NCBI GenBank assembly: GCA_963969495.1
Contig: OZ018328.1
Location: 3,463,886-3,527,885 of the forward strand
Direction: 5' to 3'
DNA length: 64,000 nt
Source: Ceratothoa steindachneri
Lineage: Eukaryota > Arthropoda > Malacostraca > Isopoda > Cymothoidae
The notes beneath the pieces are model-generated. The model had not been told where the DNA came from, ran no database searches, and saw only the letters and a program-made list of their open reading frames with translations. A program made the translations under genes and the position numbers. Within the stretch, counting starts at the first letter, position 1. Each line of letters opens with the position of its first letter. Positions 24,161-36,469 of the stretch are shown here, piece after piece.

Positions 24161-24660
24161 AGAAAGAAAGACAGGAGAATAGAAAGAGAAAAAGAAAGAA
24201 AGCAGTGGAGAGAGAAAAAAAGAAAGACATGATAATGCCACGAAAAAGTAAGCCACGAGAATGGAAAGAAAGAAAGACAGAAGAATGGAAAGAGAGAAAG
24301 AGAAAGACAAGAGAATGGAAAGAAAGAAAGAAACTGACAAGCAGGAGAATGAAAAGAAATAAAGAAAGAAAAGAGAGAATAGAAAGAAAGAATGAAAAGA
24401 AAGAGAGAGAGAGAGAGATGAGAGTGGAAAGAAAAAAAAGAAAGACAGGAGAATTGAAAGAAAAAAGAAATACATGAGAATAGAAAGAAAGGAAGAAAGA
24501 CAAGAGAATGGAAGGAAAGAAATAAAAGAAGAAAGAAAATAAAGAGAGAAAGAAAGAAACAAAAGATAGGGAAAAAGAAAAAAGGTTATACAAGAAAAGA
24601 AGGGAAACAGAAAAAAAGAAAGAGAAAAAAGAAAGATAGAAAAAAAGAAATAGGGAAATA
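24161..24660. repeat. Purine-rich minisatellite, right half
   Basis: Continuation of the array at 18683-19191: GACAGGAGAATGGAAAGAAAG-type units with GAAA runs. It begins right after the LINE tail and ends about 12 bp before the mariner element. Confidence 0.92.
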
Positions 24661-24672
24661 TATAGACAAATA

Positions 24673-25579
24673 CGAGGGGCGGTCAATAAGTTTTGCAATT
24701 CGGATATAAGGAAACGAGATATGAGGAAAAGTGTTTTATTATTTTCAATATAACTACCCTCGGCTTCAATGCACTTGCGCCACTTGTCCCTGAGGCTTCG
24801 AATTTCCGACAACCAGAAATCTCCCGACTGCTGTTCAATCCACTCCTGGACGGCGAGCTGGACATCTTCATTATCCCCAAACCGGCGTCCACGCAGTGCA
24901 GCCTTGAGCTGGCAGGATAAAAAGTAGTCGCTAGGGGCCATATTTGGACTGTAGGGGGAATGGTTGAGCTCCTCGAATCCTCACTCGCGCAGGGCAGCTT
25001 GTGCAACTCTGGCCTTGTGGACTTTGACGACCTTGAAGTCGATCACGGGGCGTGAGGTTTCTAGGGACCCAACGGGCAGAGAACTTGGTCATGGCCAAAT
25101 TGTCGTGGATGATGTTCATAACACTTCCATGTGATATTCCAAGTTCTCGTTCGATTTCTTTGACCTTCACCCGTCGATTTTCGAGGATCATCCTCTCCTT
25201 ACGGGCCACATTGTCCTCGTTGGTCACGTCTGATGGGCGTCCTGTACGGGGGTCATAATCACTAAATATTCCAGCAAGCAATAATGGATAGGAAGGAGCG
25301 GTGTTGGTGTACTCTGCAACCATACGTTCATGGATCTCTTTTGCATTCTTGCCTTCGTTGGTCAAAAATTTGATCACTGCGCGCTGCTCAACCTTCTCCA
25401 TTGTTGAAATATTTGTGATTGACGATCTGCGATCAGCTACTGCTTCTTAAATAGACGAGGAAGGAGCGTGCGGCTGCAGGTCCTGACTTGTCATAACTTT
25501 TCCTAACACCCCCACAAACAGCCATCCCACTTCCTCTGTTTTGCCCTACCGATTCGCAAAACCTATTGCCCGCCCCTCG
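24673..25579 (-). mobile_element. Mariner-type transposon, internally deleted
   Basis: Terminal inverted repeats of about 32 bp: left CGAGGGGCGGTCAATAAG.. at 24673, right (reverse complement) CGAGGGGCGGGCAATAGG.. ending at 25579. Each is flanked by TA (24671-24672 and 25580-25581). At 907 bp it is shorter than the usual 1.3 kb, and the missing part is the transposase core. Both ends look intact enough for mobilisation in trans. Confidence 0.9.
24700..25401 (-). pseudogene. Mariner transposase, central catalytic region deleted
   Basis: N-terminal paired-type DNA-binding region: MEKVEQRAVIKFLTNEGKN, EIHERMVAEY, DPRTGRPSDVT, ISHGSVMNIIHDNL, ARWVPRNLTP. Sequence then jumps to VHKARVAQAALRE, an in-frame TGA, GFEELNHSPYSPNMAPSDYF, DNEDVQLAVQEWIEQQ and the C-terminus. 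About 150-180 residues carrying the first two catalytic aspartates of D,D34D are missing. The third site, usually SPDLAPSD, reads SPNMAPSD (Asp to Asn). The N-terminal helix-turn-helix region is also shortened before DPRTGRP. No activity is expected. Confidence 0.88.
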
Positions 25580-25695
25580 TATATACAGATGTATGGTTGA
25601 GGTAAAAGGTTCGTTTTAAATTACTATGCTCCATAAGTTGACAGGGAGTAACTTTTCTTCTCTACTTCCGTTGTCGCCATTAGGAGGAAAGGAGC

Positions 25696-25738
25696 GAGAG
25701 AGATAAATGGATAGATAGATAAGGAGAGAGAGAGCGCG
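25696..25738. repeat. GA/GATA-rich simple repeat
   Basis: GAGAGAGATAAATGGATAGATAGATAAGGAGAGAG-like tract that abuts the 3' end of the family-1 LINE copy 2, matching the (GA)n at 17-85 beside copy 1. Confidence 0.85.
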
Positions 25739-25844
25739 CTACAAGGAGCTACAAAGACAAGAAGTACCCTAGGAGACCTTACGGTCCATTCAAAGAGGGT
25801 ACTTTGGGGCTAACAGTTGAGCAGGCACAATTCAGCACAACGAC

Positions 25845-28600
25845 TTAAGTGCCCAAACGGCCACTTTTCAAGACTTTGTCCAGTCTTGATTTGAACTGGT
25901 CAACAGAATTGCTGTTGACAACCTCCATCGGAAGTGCGTTCCAGCTACCGCAGATACTGTACGTCAAAAATTCACCACACAGATCACGGTTGTAACGCTT
26001 CAGTTCAAGTTTGTAGCCGTCATTTCTTGTTCTTCCCTCAATAAGTTGGAAAATATCCGTGTAGTCTACATTATCGAAGCCTCGAAGTATTTTAAACACT
26101 TCGATAAGCTGACCACGCAGTCTCCGTCTTTCCAATGAGAACAGATCTAATTCCCTTAATCTATCATCGTAGCTTTTGTGTCTGATAAAGGGAATCAGTT
26201 TGGTTGCCCTGGCTTGCACACGTTCCAATCTCGCAATATCCTTTCGAAACGAAGGACTCCATAATTGTACGGCATACTCCAGGTGCGGTCGGACAACTGA
26301 GTTGTACAAACACAGTACAATCTCCTTGTTCCGATATCCAAACCGGAGCTTTATGTAGCCTAGCATCCTTTGGGCCTTTTTCTCCGCCTCAATGCACTGT
26401 TTCGAGAACTTGAGGTCACTAGTGATTGTTACACCCAAGTCTTTCTCAGTGTCGGTGGATTCAAGAGCAGTGCCCTTAAGGATATACTGAGATTGGGGGT
26501 TTCTGTGGCCGATGTGCATCACTTTGCATTTGTTCACGTTAAAAGGCATTTGCCACGTGTCCGACCGCTCCCCAATCTTCCGGAGATCTTCCTGCAGGCG
26601 GGCACTATTTCCTTCCTTTGCGAGATTCATACCGAGCTTGGCATCATCGGCAAATTTAGAACTCTTCGCAACCATGTCACCATTCATGTCGTTGACGTAG
26701 ATGATGAATAGTAGTGGTCCCAGGACAGAACCTTGAGGCACACCGCTAGTAACGGGCACCTACTCAGAAGCCTGTCCATTCAACACTACCCATTGCCGTC
26801 TGACACTTAGCCAGTTCTCTATCCAACTTGAGACATTTCCGTATACACCCAGCGCACCACTTTCTGAAGGAGGTGGTAGTGTGGTACCTTATCAAAGGCT
26901 TTTTGAAAGTCTAAGTAGATAACATCTACAGCCTTATCCCGGTCGTGCTCACTAAAAACGAAGTGGAAGAATTACACAAGATTCGTTAGGCATGACCGGT
27001 GCCTTCGGAACCCATACTGGGAACTCCTCAATCGCAAGTTGGACTCTAAATATGACGTCATTTTGTCCACCAAGATGCTCTCCATGATTTTACCGCCTAT
27101 TAAGGTTAAGCTAATAGATCGGTAGTTCGACGGCTGCCTAGCGTTTCCCTTTTTGAGGATAGGAGTCACCTCCGCTTCACGTCAGTCTCTAGGAACGCAT
27201 CCGGTCCGGATTGACATGTTGATGATTGCACTCAGGTGTTGTGACACTTGATCGCGCACTTCTTTCAACACTTTAGGTAGAAACCTGTCCGGGCCAGGGG
27301 ACTTATTCGTCTTTAGATCAGTGATCTTTTTTTTCTATTTCTCCTTGAGTGAAGTTCATTTCCTCCAGCTTTTCGCCCAAGTAGGAATCTGTGGGCTGGG
27401 GGATGGGACCACTCTCTTCTGTAAACACTGATGAGAAGTAGTCGATCAGGAGGTTAGCATTTTCTGCATCTGAGTGCTTTAATGCCCCCTCCTTATTCAC
27501 CAAACGGCCAATCGTGCGATGGATTGGTTTACGGATGTTTACATAACCAAAGAACTCCTTAGGATTCTCCTTGCAAAGTCTCGCTACTCGGAGCTCCTCG
27601 GCACGCTTTGCCGCTCTTATGCTGGACTTCACTCTCTTAGCTAGCCTACGGTAATCGTCAAAGGCTCCATAAACCTTTGATTGCCGGTACACCGTTCTTC
27701 TCTCCCTCAGCAGTTGACCAATTTCTCGATTAAACCACTTTGTTTGAACAGAAGACCGACCGAGGCTTTTCAAAGGGATGAATCGTGATTGAAGACTCAT
27801 GAACGTAGTTTTCAATCTATTCCACGAATCTTCAACATCCTCGCACACTTATAGCCTCACATCAGTCAATCCAGCACGAAGACCTGCAAAGTCTACTCTT
27901 ATCAAATCAAGTTTCATCGATATACCAGTCGCAGACTCTACCTTGGCGACCTTGACTATAAATCTAACTAGTCGGTGATTACTGCCACCGAGCTCTTCGC
28001 CTACAGAGAGATCCTCAACGATGTCATCCTCAGAGGTGAAAACCAAGTCGAGGGTATTATTGCCTCTCGTCGACTCTCTCACCCATTGAGTCAGGAACTC
28101 GTTGTTTGCGAACTCCAGGAGTAGTGCGTCCTCGCCATAGGGTTCTCTGGTTTCCCAGTCAACTTGGGTATTGAAATCACCCATGGCGATAAACACACTC
28201 TCTTGAACAAGTTCACTCAGTATCCAATACAGATCCCTGTCCTTTTCAACGAGTTGGGAAGGGAGTCTGTAAAGCAGCATGGTCATGTATCTGGCAGGAC
28301 CTATATCTAGATCAACTCCCAGTAGCTCGTGGTTGGATATAATGTTGCAGTTCGTCGATTTAAGTGTATCCTTGACATACAACATCACACCGCCACCTTC
28401 TCTGGCCTATCTTTTTGGAAGAGTTGGTAACCGGGAATCGTGAATTCACCTTCAAAATCTTGGTTTGAGGTTTTTACCCACGACTCTGTTATGGCTACTA
28501 TTTCAGGTTCTTCCGTCGCTACGAGGCCACGAAGTTCAAGAAACTTGTTCCTGATCGACCCGGCATTAAACAGAAGAACTTTCAGGAAGTCCCCGACAGT
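25845..28600 (-). pseudogene. LINE family 1 ORF2 (copy 2), multiply frameshifted
   Basis: Endonuclease from about 28580 (FNAGSIRNKFLELRGL, AITESWVK) with MMLYVKDTLKS, YRLPSQ, MGDFNTQVDWE, LDLVFTSEDD and GGSNHRLVRF (usually GGSDHR). A stop at 27849 follows ALTDVRL. 27848-27318 is the linker up to GEIEKK, broken in a T run. 27169-26972 is NYRSISLTLIGGKIMES. The KAFDKVPH region near 26900 is degenerate. 26759-25845 is an open RT segment with SGVPQGSVLGP, SKFADDAKLG, RPHLEYAVQLWSPSFRKDIARLE and the end SGRLGT. Confidence 0.86.
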
Positions 28601-28608
28601 AGGACTCC

Positions 28609-29829
28609 CTACGCTTTTCCGTTTCCTGGCTTGTTTGATGGCGAGGAGGCACCCCTCTTTGAGACCTCTGAGAAGATCGTTCCAGGAGTGACACAGGCGT
28701 ACTGACGTACGTTCATCCTCACTTTGGGCCGGATACTTCTTTGGGTCATCTCTACGACATCCTGGATCATGTTCGACAGAATTTCCTTTCTTTTAAAGGA
28801 AAGATGTACCCCATCCCTTTGGTAGAGATCATTTCTACCATAAAAGGTGCGGTACGGGTCCACAAAAAAGACCCCCTCTGCCGTACACAAATATCCCAGG
28901 TGCCGGTTTAAAGAGACGTTCATCCAGTGAGCGGTCCGTGATGGACCTCTCCTCAGGAGCATTCCAACTACAACACACTGGAGGGTTTTCAGCCCACAGT
29001 CGTCCACGGCGCCCATGACCGTGTGGAGGATTTTATCCGTAGGGCCTACCCTACCTCCTCTCAGGTAGAGGTCGTTTCCACTGACTATTAGAATGACGAC
29101 TGAGCTCTCAGAAATCTGTGATTTCTCAGCCTCTACTCTGATGTGGTGCTTACCCCATCCTGGCAGGCAGCTTACCTTCACACTAGTGCGAAAGCGGGCT
29201 GCTAGCAGGGGCTGCAGACCCCGTGCTTGAGAATCACCAATAAGGGTGACCCTTGCACATTTGTCAGCAGACGACTTACTCTTCCCTTTCGGAAGTGACG
29301 CCGAAATCCTCTTTTATCTCTACATATTTCTTCTTCTTCTTCTTCTTCTTCTTCTTCTTCTTCTTCTTCTTCTTCTTCTTCTTCTTCTTCTTCTTGTCTT
29401 CCTTTGTTTTCTCTTTTTCTGATTCTCGTTTCTCTTCTTCTGCTTCTAATTTCTCATCCTCTGTTTCCACTTTCTCTTCTTCTCTTTCTACTTTCTCTTC
29501 TTCTATTTCTACTTTCTCTTCTTTCTTTTCTTCTTTTTGGCTCGTTGAGGCAGTCCTGTAGCAGAAGAAATCTGCTGTTGGACATCGGAAGCCTTTTTGC
29601 CTGAGCATCTGCACATCTCTGTTTTTAAGAGTTGATCCTCCCTTTTGAGGAGGCAGTTCTCCTCTCTCAGTTGAGCGATGCTCTCGCCCAGGTGCTTCTC
29701 GAGTTCGCAGAAGTCCCAGACACTAACGGCATCTGTGAGCTCCTTGCAACTCCTGCCCCCGAAGTCTTCACTCTATCTATAAACTTTGCAGGTTAACTTG
29801 CGGAACGGAGGACCATTCTTCTTCGCCAT
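28609..29829 (-). pseudogene. LINE family 1 ORF1 (copy 2): SGNH hydrolase with expanded poly-Lys linker
   Basis: Starts MAKKNGPPFRKLTC at 29829, with an in-frame TAG after CKVYR, then coiled coil (ELEKHLGESIAQLREENCLLKRE). An Glu/Lys-rich linker has become a (TTC)n/(GAA)n tract at 29328-29395. The SGNH domain follows: VTLIGDSQARGLQPL (block I), IVSGNDLYLRGG (block III) and YQRDGVHLS (block V), so all catalytic blocks that copy 1 partly lost are present. The ORF runs a few codons into ORF2 (SPSNKPGNGKA then stop), an overlapping ORF1/ORF2 layout shared with copy 1. Confidence 0.84.
29328..29395. repeat. (TTC)n microsatellite inside LINE ORF1
   Basis: About 68 bp of pure TTC, reading poly-Lys on the coding strand. 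It occupies the place of the shorter Lys-rich linker in copy 1 (3670-3790). Confidence 0.96.
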
Positions 29830-30745
29830 CTTAAAAACTCTCGGACCATACGCATTAAAAAAGGGTTTTTGTATGTGATTTTCTCTCGCACTAATCATAT
29901 CCGCCTATTTCCAAGACTTTTTTCGGTCGTTCGGCCAACAGAAACCCTTTGACCAAGCACACCAATCCTAAGGTCTCCCCTGGGCCGGACATCCCCAATC
30001 GTGCCGCAGCTCACAACTAAGCAGCACGAGAGCCCCAGTAAAGTGGATATCTGATTTTTCGACAGGGGTGCTTGAGGTGTAACTGTCTTCCTACTAAGCC
30101 CTACTAATCAACTAAAAACGGCCAGACTTAAGGCAAATAGTAAAGCTAAGTGCTCACGACTTCATCCGAGATCTTTAGCTGATCTGGCAACCAGCAAGGC
30201 ACAAAAGCTCTCTCACCAAAGAGCAGTTCAGCCTTTGTTCACCAAGTAGCGGTCACATGGGGCTGGTCAGGCCATTACACGTTCGGAGATAGCTTCTAAG
30301 GGGTACCTAGCATTTCTTCATTAATCGTACCCCAAACGCCTGAGATCCCTTCAATCTCAGTCTCTTGTAACCTATGAGTGCTCCAAGGCGTTATTTAAAG
30401 AGGTTCCAAAGCCTCTCTTCTCACGCGGCATAAGGTAGCTGGTGAGGCCCTGATTACTAAACAACTTATGTGTAATAGAGATGAATGTTTGTTTTTTGTT
30501 GTTGTGTTTTTTTTGAGAGTTGAAGAGAGTTGGTGAAACTTAGTACTAACAGAATCGAAGAGGTTAGTAGGGGGATGCAAGGAATTGACGCATCAAAGAA
30601 GTGGTAGAGAAGTTTGACAACCCTTAGTCTGGATCCTACTAAAGCTATCTTACTGGCATGGGTGACCCCGCCGGACTAAAAGTCCCCAGCTTAGCTAGCT
30701 TAACTCAAGCAGATCACGCAAGCTCTCTCACCAACGGCAAGGTGG
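29830..30745 (-). other. Probable 5' UTR of LINE family 1 copy 2
   Basis: About 900 bp without an ORF between the ORF1 start and the GA-rich boundary. I see no promoter motif that I can name. It may be 5' UTR or separate older sequence; copy 1 lacks an equivalent. Confidence 0.35.
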
Positions 30746-30763
30746 TTGACGAGAGAGAAAAAA

Positions 30764-30799
<36 letters not shown>

Positions 30800-31063
30800 A
30801 GAGAGAGAAGTGAATGAATACAGTTAAATAGAAAGATAGGTCAAGATGAAGAGAGTAAGAGAGGGAACGGAAGGAGAAAGACAGAAACAGAAAGATGATA
30901 GATAGAGAGAAAAAGAGAGCACAGGTAGAGAAAGAAGAGGTGAAACAGAGCCAGGGAACGGAAGGGGGTGAGAGAGAGAAACATAGATAATAGATAAACG
31001 GAGAAATGAGCTCAGTTAGACAAAGAAGGAAAAAAGGTGCGGTGAAAAAAGAAAGGGAACTAA

Positions 31064-31114
<51 letters not shown>
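30746..31114. repeat. GA-rich tract with two (GA)n cores
   Basis: Purine-rich sequence with pure (GA)n at 30766-30794 and 31066-31114. It lies exactly between two minus-strand LINEs. The Ser/Leu/Phe reading on the minus strand is an artefact. Confidence 0.93.
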
Positions 31115-31116
<2 letters not shown>

Positions 31117-32699
31117 ACATAGTTACATAGAGTTACATAGATACACATATCACACGGGCCTTACGGCCCAGACTAAGGTGATCTGGCCTTAAATCTACTG
31201 CCACTTACACATAGAATAGTAGAAGTAAAGGATAGAAAAGTTTTAGGCTCTCCCCACCCTCCACTCCCTCCGGCAAAAGCCGTACATGAAATAATTTGGG
31301 AAAAGTACCTTGCAGGTGTAAGAAGACAGTACCTGAAGGAAATTTGCATTGAATAGTAATTAAATGAAATGAATATGAAAACCACTTACATAAACCTGAA
31401 AGAGTTATATTTTTGTAATATCATTTTAATTTGTAGCTTATGCTAAACAATTCCAATATTTGTTAAGTGTTTGTCTAATCTCATTTTAAATGAATCTATA
31501 GTTCTGCTGTCCACTACTGCGTTTGGCAAATTATTCTAATCATTAATAATCGAGTAAGTGAAGAAGTTTTTTATTACATCCATAGTGGCTCTTTTACCCT
31601 GAAGTTTTGAATCATGTCCACGGGTGGGACACTCCCCTGTCAGTGTGAACAAGTTATTGGCATTAACGTTGTTAAATCCTTTAAGTATTTTGAAGCACTC
31701 TATAAGCTGCCCCCTTAGTCTTCGTTTTCTGACGGAAAATAGATTGAGTTTTTTTAGCCTCTCGTGGTAAGGTTTGTTACGTACTGACGAGATAAGTTTT
31801 GTCGCTCTGTGTTGTACAGCTTCTAATTTATCTATGTCTTTTATTAAGTAAGGGACCCAGAACTGTACAGCGTATTCGAGATGGGGCCTGACAATACTTT
31901 TATATAGTGGCATAATTATCTCCTCGCTTTTATAAGTAAAGTTTCTTTTTATAAATCCTAGTGCTGTGTTAGCTTTGTTTGCAGCAGCTGCGCATTGGTT
32001 TGATGTTTTTAAGTTTTCTGAAATTATTACTCCTAAATCTTTAACCTGCGGGGTTGTGTTTATTAAGCCGCCTTGCATTGTATAGGTGTATTTTTTGTTT
32101 TTTGTTCCGCACTGAAGGATTTGGCATTTGTCGATATTAAATGGCATTTGCCATTTCTCAGACCATTCGGTAATTTTATTTATATCAGCTTGCAGGTTAG
32201 CCCTGTCATCTTCGCATAATACTGAGTTACCTATTTTCGTGTCATCTGCAAATTTAGATATTATATTATTTATTCCAATGTCTATGTCATTGATGTATAT
32301 AGTAAATAAAATAGGCTCCAGGGGACTGATCCCTGGGGAACACCGCTGGTAACAGATACCCAGTCCGATTCCACGCCATTTATTATCACTCTCTGCTTCC
32401 TGTTTTTTAACCAGCTACTAATCCATCCGTATATATTACCGTTAATTCCTAGCGTACGCACTTTGTTCATGAGTTTCTGATGGGGAATTTTGTCAAATGC
32501 ATTTTTGAAATCTAGGTAAATTATATCTAATGATTTAGTATCGTTATATAGGTTGAAAAGGTTATGGTAAAAGTCAATTAGGTTTGTTAAGCACGATCTC
32601 TTAGACCTAAAACCATGCTGGCTATCACGTATAAGGTTATTGTTTTCGAGGAACTCTACTAGCTTGTCTCTAATGATCGTTTCGAGCAACTTTCCAACT
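31115..32699 (-). mobile_element. 5'-truncated CR1/L2-type LINE with TTACATAG terminal repeat
   Basis: The 3' end (31115-31141) carries three copies of TTACATAG (minus strand CTATGTAA), a CR1-like octamer tail. About 390 bp of 3' UTR follows, then RT. RT frames: 32699-32282 (IVGKLLETI, DSQHGFRSKRSC, YLDFKNAFDKIPHQ, SGVPQGSV, then a frameshift) and 32147-31536 (MPFNIDKCQILQCGTKN, FIKRNFTYKSEEIIMPLYKS, RPHLEYAVQFWVPY). The FADD region near 32250 reads SKFADDTKIGN in the intervening frame. The element is cut at its 5' side at the (GA)n tract and has (GA)n beyond its 3' tail too. Confidence 0.85.
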
Positions 32700-32721
32700 A
32701 TTGAGAGAAAGAGAAAAAGAG

Positions 32722-32779
<58 letters not shown>

Positions 32780-33050
32780 GAAGAGGTGATGGGTAGAGAG
32801 AGAGAAGGGAACACAGATAGATAAAGAAAAGAGGGAGAGGGAGAAAGGAAGCTTAGTTAGATAAAATGAGAAATAAGGGCTGACATGAGAAATAATGGGG
32901 GAGGAAATGTAATGATAAAGAGAAAAAAGAGAGATGATAGATAGAGGGAAAAAGGTAGCACAGATAGAAAAAAGAGAAAGACGGGGGTGGAGGAAAAGAG
33001 ACATGGAAGGGAAGAAGAGAGAGAAACATATATGATTGATAGACGGAGAA
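32700..33050. repeat. GA-rich tract with (GA)n core
   Basis: Purine-rich run with pure (GA)n at 32728-32776, fused directly to the truncated RT reading at 32699. Ser/Leu/Phe-rich minus-strand frames across the junction are artefactual extensions. Confidence 0.92.
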
Positions 33051-33057
33051 AGGGGAG

Positions 33058-34025
<968 letters not shown>

Positions 34026-34780
34026 CATTAGGCTCCATTAGAGTCCCAACCGCCACAATCATTTTAACATTCGAACGAAAAGAACTGCCGCAGTATATTA
34101 AAGCTGGGTACCTTCGTGTTCCGGTAAGTCCCTACGTTGCTTCAATTGCAATCAATTCGGACTTGTTGGCCGTGCCTGTCGGCACCCTCGCTCCTGCGTG
34201 AATTGTAGCTCTGACTACCATGGCCCCGAATGCACCAAAACACCTCTCTGTGCCAGCTGCGGAGGTACCCATAGTGCCACGTCAAAACTATGCTCTATAT
34301 TTTTATATGATAAGAAGGTGCTCGCTTTGCGCTACTCCCTACGTCTAGATATAAGAGAGGGCCGCCAGCGTGCTAAAGCACAAACCTCACCACTCGGCCG
34401 TCTCTTCTCTGACGTTTTACGTGACTCTGGACGAAACAGACCATCACGCTCGAGTTCAGATACGCCTGAAGCACTTCATCCTACATCTACTCGCAGCGTC
34501 AGAAACATTCAGAATATACAGTCGAAGCATCGCTATCACACCGAGATAACCAATATAGTCCCCCTCTCCAGCTGCTCTAGTTAGGAGAAACACTTGAAGA
34601 CATCAGACGCTATCTGAAAGAATCTTCAACTTCGACCAGTGAAGGTTCATCCACCCGGCCCCGAGACCCAAAGCCCAGTGGTAAGAGGAAGGATTCCTCA
34701 CCTAGGTCATCGACCACCAATAAGCGGGCAGCCTCTAGAGCTGACTCGGCCGAGCCCCGGGAATCTTCACGGGACTAAGG
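34026..34780 (+). pseudogene. Jockey ORF1 (gag-like) fragment with zinc knuckles
   Basis: Homologous to 47690-48125 on the minus strand. It reads PTATIILTFERKELPQYIKAGYLRV, then a broken knuckle region (first CFNC lost by frameshift), CVNCSSDYHGPECTKTPLCASC and LCSIFLYDKKVLALRYSLRLD, ending in a Ser-rich, basic tail (NKRAASRADSAEPRE) with a stop near 34780. Jockey ORF1 proteins bind element RNA through such CCHC motifs. The N-terminal half is missing. The 34780-35230 stretch has no continuous frame and is presumably degenerate ORF1/ORF2 junction. Confidence 0.75.
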
Positions 34781-35233
34781 CCCCATTTTGATCCAAACGA
34801 TGTCAGATATACACCCAACTCCACACACATCGCTCAGATAGCCTGTTCGTTCCACTCCCCCTTCTACTCATATGATCGGATGGAAGCAGTTGATACTCCA
34901 ATATCCCCAATCGCGGCGGTTGGACAAACTCCTCAGACACCGAAAATACACTCGACCCATGAATCCGGATCTACCAGCCGGAAATCCATTCTCGACCTTC
35001 CTTTTCCACCAGGTTGTGAGCCCGAATTTCAATCAATGGCCTCGGTTGGTTCTGCAAACCCCTCGAAAATAGCCCCAGTTACTGCTCCCTCTAGGATCTC
35101 TCCCCCCTGCAAAAGAAGGCTCCTCAAAATTTGGTCTCTGTGCCCCAAGCTCTTTGGGACGAACCTCAAACACAATATCGGCCACAGACGATAAAAAGAT
35201 ATCTACAATGGTATATAACTGTCCCGCATAATA

Positions 35234-35510
35234 TTTTCCATTTTACAATGGAATTGTCAAGGAGTTCTTTCAAAGTTGGAAGAACTCAAAATTCTTTTGA
35301 CGACTCTCCACCCTGCTGTTATTTGCCTTCAGGAGAATAAACTGGGTACACGGCCCTTTCGGCCGGTACCCGGCTTTCTTACTTTCAACTCTATTGCTCC
35401 TGCTGGAAGCTCCTCCCATGGGGGGAAGGAGGTGTTAATCATGGTATCTTCATCCCAGCATTATAGCAACAATGCCCTCTAAGCATTCCTATAATAAAAA
35501 CCTCCTGGGA
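35234..35510 (+). pseudogene. Jockey ORF2 endonuclease, N-terminal piece
   Basis: Reads ILQWNCQGVLSKLEELKILL, HPAVICLQENKLG, PVPGFLTFNSIAPAG and SSSHGG, the first half of a Jockey APE endonuclease (the E of LQENKL is the catalytic Glu position). The frame decays after GGKEVLIMV and stops at 35480. An (AT)n tract begins at 35518. Confidence 0.78.
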
Positions 35511-35514
35511 AACT

Positions 35515-35517
<3 letters not shown>

Positions 35518-35594
<77 letters not shown>
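35518..35594. repeat. (AT)n microsatellite
   Basis: About 77 bp of pure AT repeat at the point where Jockey homology stops. Confidence 0.97.
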
Positions 35595-35599
<5 letters not shown>

Positions 35600-36452
35600 A
35601 TTATTATGTAAAATTCATATCATGCAATTCTTTTACTTTTGTAAATTAAATCATATTTTATGTACAACTTTATAATTAATTAATTAATTTATTTTACTTG
35701 CCAATTCATTTAACCTACTACTGTTTCCAACAGCATCTCTTAAAATTTCACACACAAACACACGCCCTCAGCTCGACCAAATAGCACACCATTCTTTCCC
35801 ATTCGACTCTCGCCATTCTCCGTATAAAGGTCGGCAATCATTCCTTCTACAATTAGTCATTTACCTACAAACAAATCGTACTTAGTTTAATTCCACTTTC
35901 TCTCACAATTCTTTGCAAACGACCATACGAGAGTAGGTCCTAATTATATTTACTTCTCATATTGCAGCCCCTAATTCACAGTCCATCATAGTCACTATAT
36001 TATTCCACCATATTATTTCACCATATTATTCCACCATATTATTCCACCATATTATTTCACCATATTATTCTACCATAGTATTCCACCATATTATTTCACC
36101 ATATTATTTCATATTTATTTCACGTACTTCATTTCTCTTCACATCTTGTTACTGTAAATCATATTTTACCATATCTCACATTGTATACCTAATCCAACTT
36201 ATCTAATTATACATTCGTTGATTTTATGAATATATTTATATTTGCTTAATTGTTTTTCTTAAAACCCAGTTCATTATTTAAAAATTTATTTCGCTTTCGT
36301 CTTAGGCCTAAAAACTAGCAGGCGATAACTTCGATCAAACAAATTTATGGTTATGGTTTTCGAAACGGTATTTAGGCTGATTTATTGACAGAAAATAAAT
36401 CCCATGAATGACCATATACTATGCCATGTATCTCCCATCCCCCTACATCGGG
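35595..36452. other. AT-rich block, no gene
   Basis: About 860 bp of AT-rich sequence between the Jockey endonuclease and the pogo element. It holds a 13-bp minisatellite and nothing else recognised. It may be a further LTR-like insertion: it ends CCCCCTACA next to the pogo terminus, but I could not define a start. Confidence 0.45.
35997..36112. repeat. 13-bp minisatellite (CCATATTATTYCA)n
   Basis: About nine tandem copies of CCATATTATTTCA/CCATATTATTCCA, with one TACCATAGTATTC variant. Confidence 0.93.
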
Positions 36453-36469
36453 AAAAGTGGGGCAAGTTG

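Larger units (their letters stand above)
25739..30745 (-). mobile_element. CR1/L2-type LINE, family 1, copy 2
   Basis: Full-length-looking minus-strand copy, collinear with 86-4245. It has the shared 3' UTR (TACCCTAGGAGACCTTACGG near 25764), ORF2 at 25845-28600, ORF1 at 28609-29829 and about 900 bp of upstream sequence to the GA-rich tract at 30746. Its 3' end repeats GCTACAAGGAGCTACAAAG. Multiple stops and frameshifts make it inactive. The 5' limit is inferred from the GA boundary. Confidence 0.8.

Noticed and set aside
35997..36112. CRISPR-like array
   Set aside because: Units are directly adjacent with no unique spacers, AT-rich, and the window is eukaryotic; it is a minisatellite.
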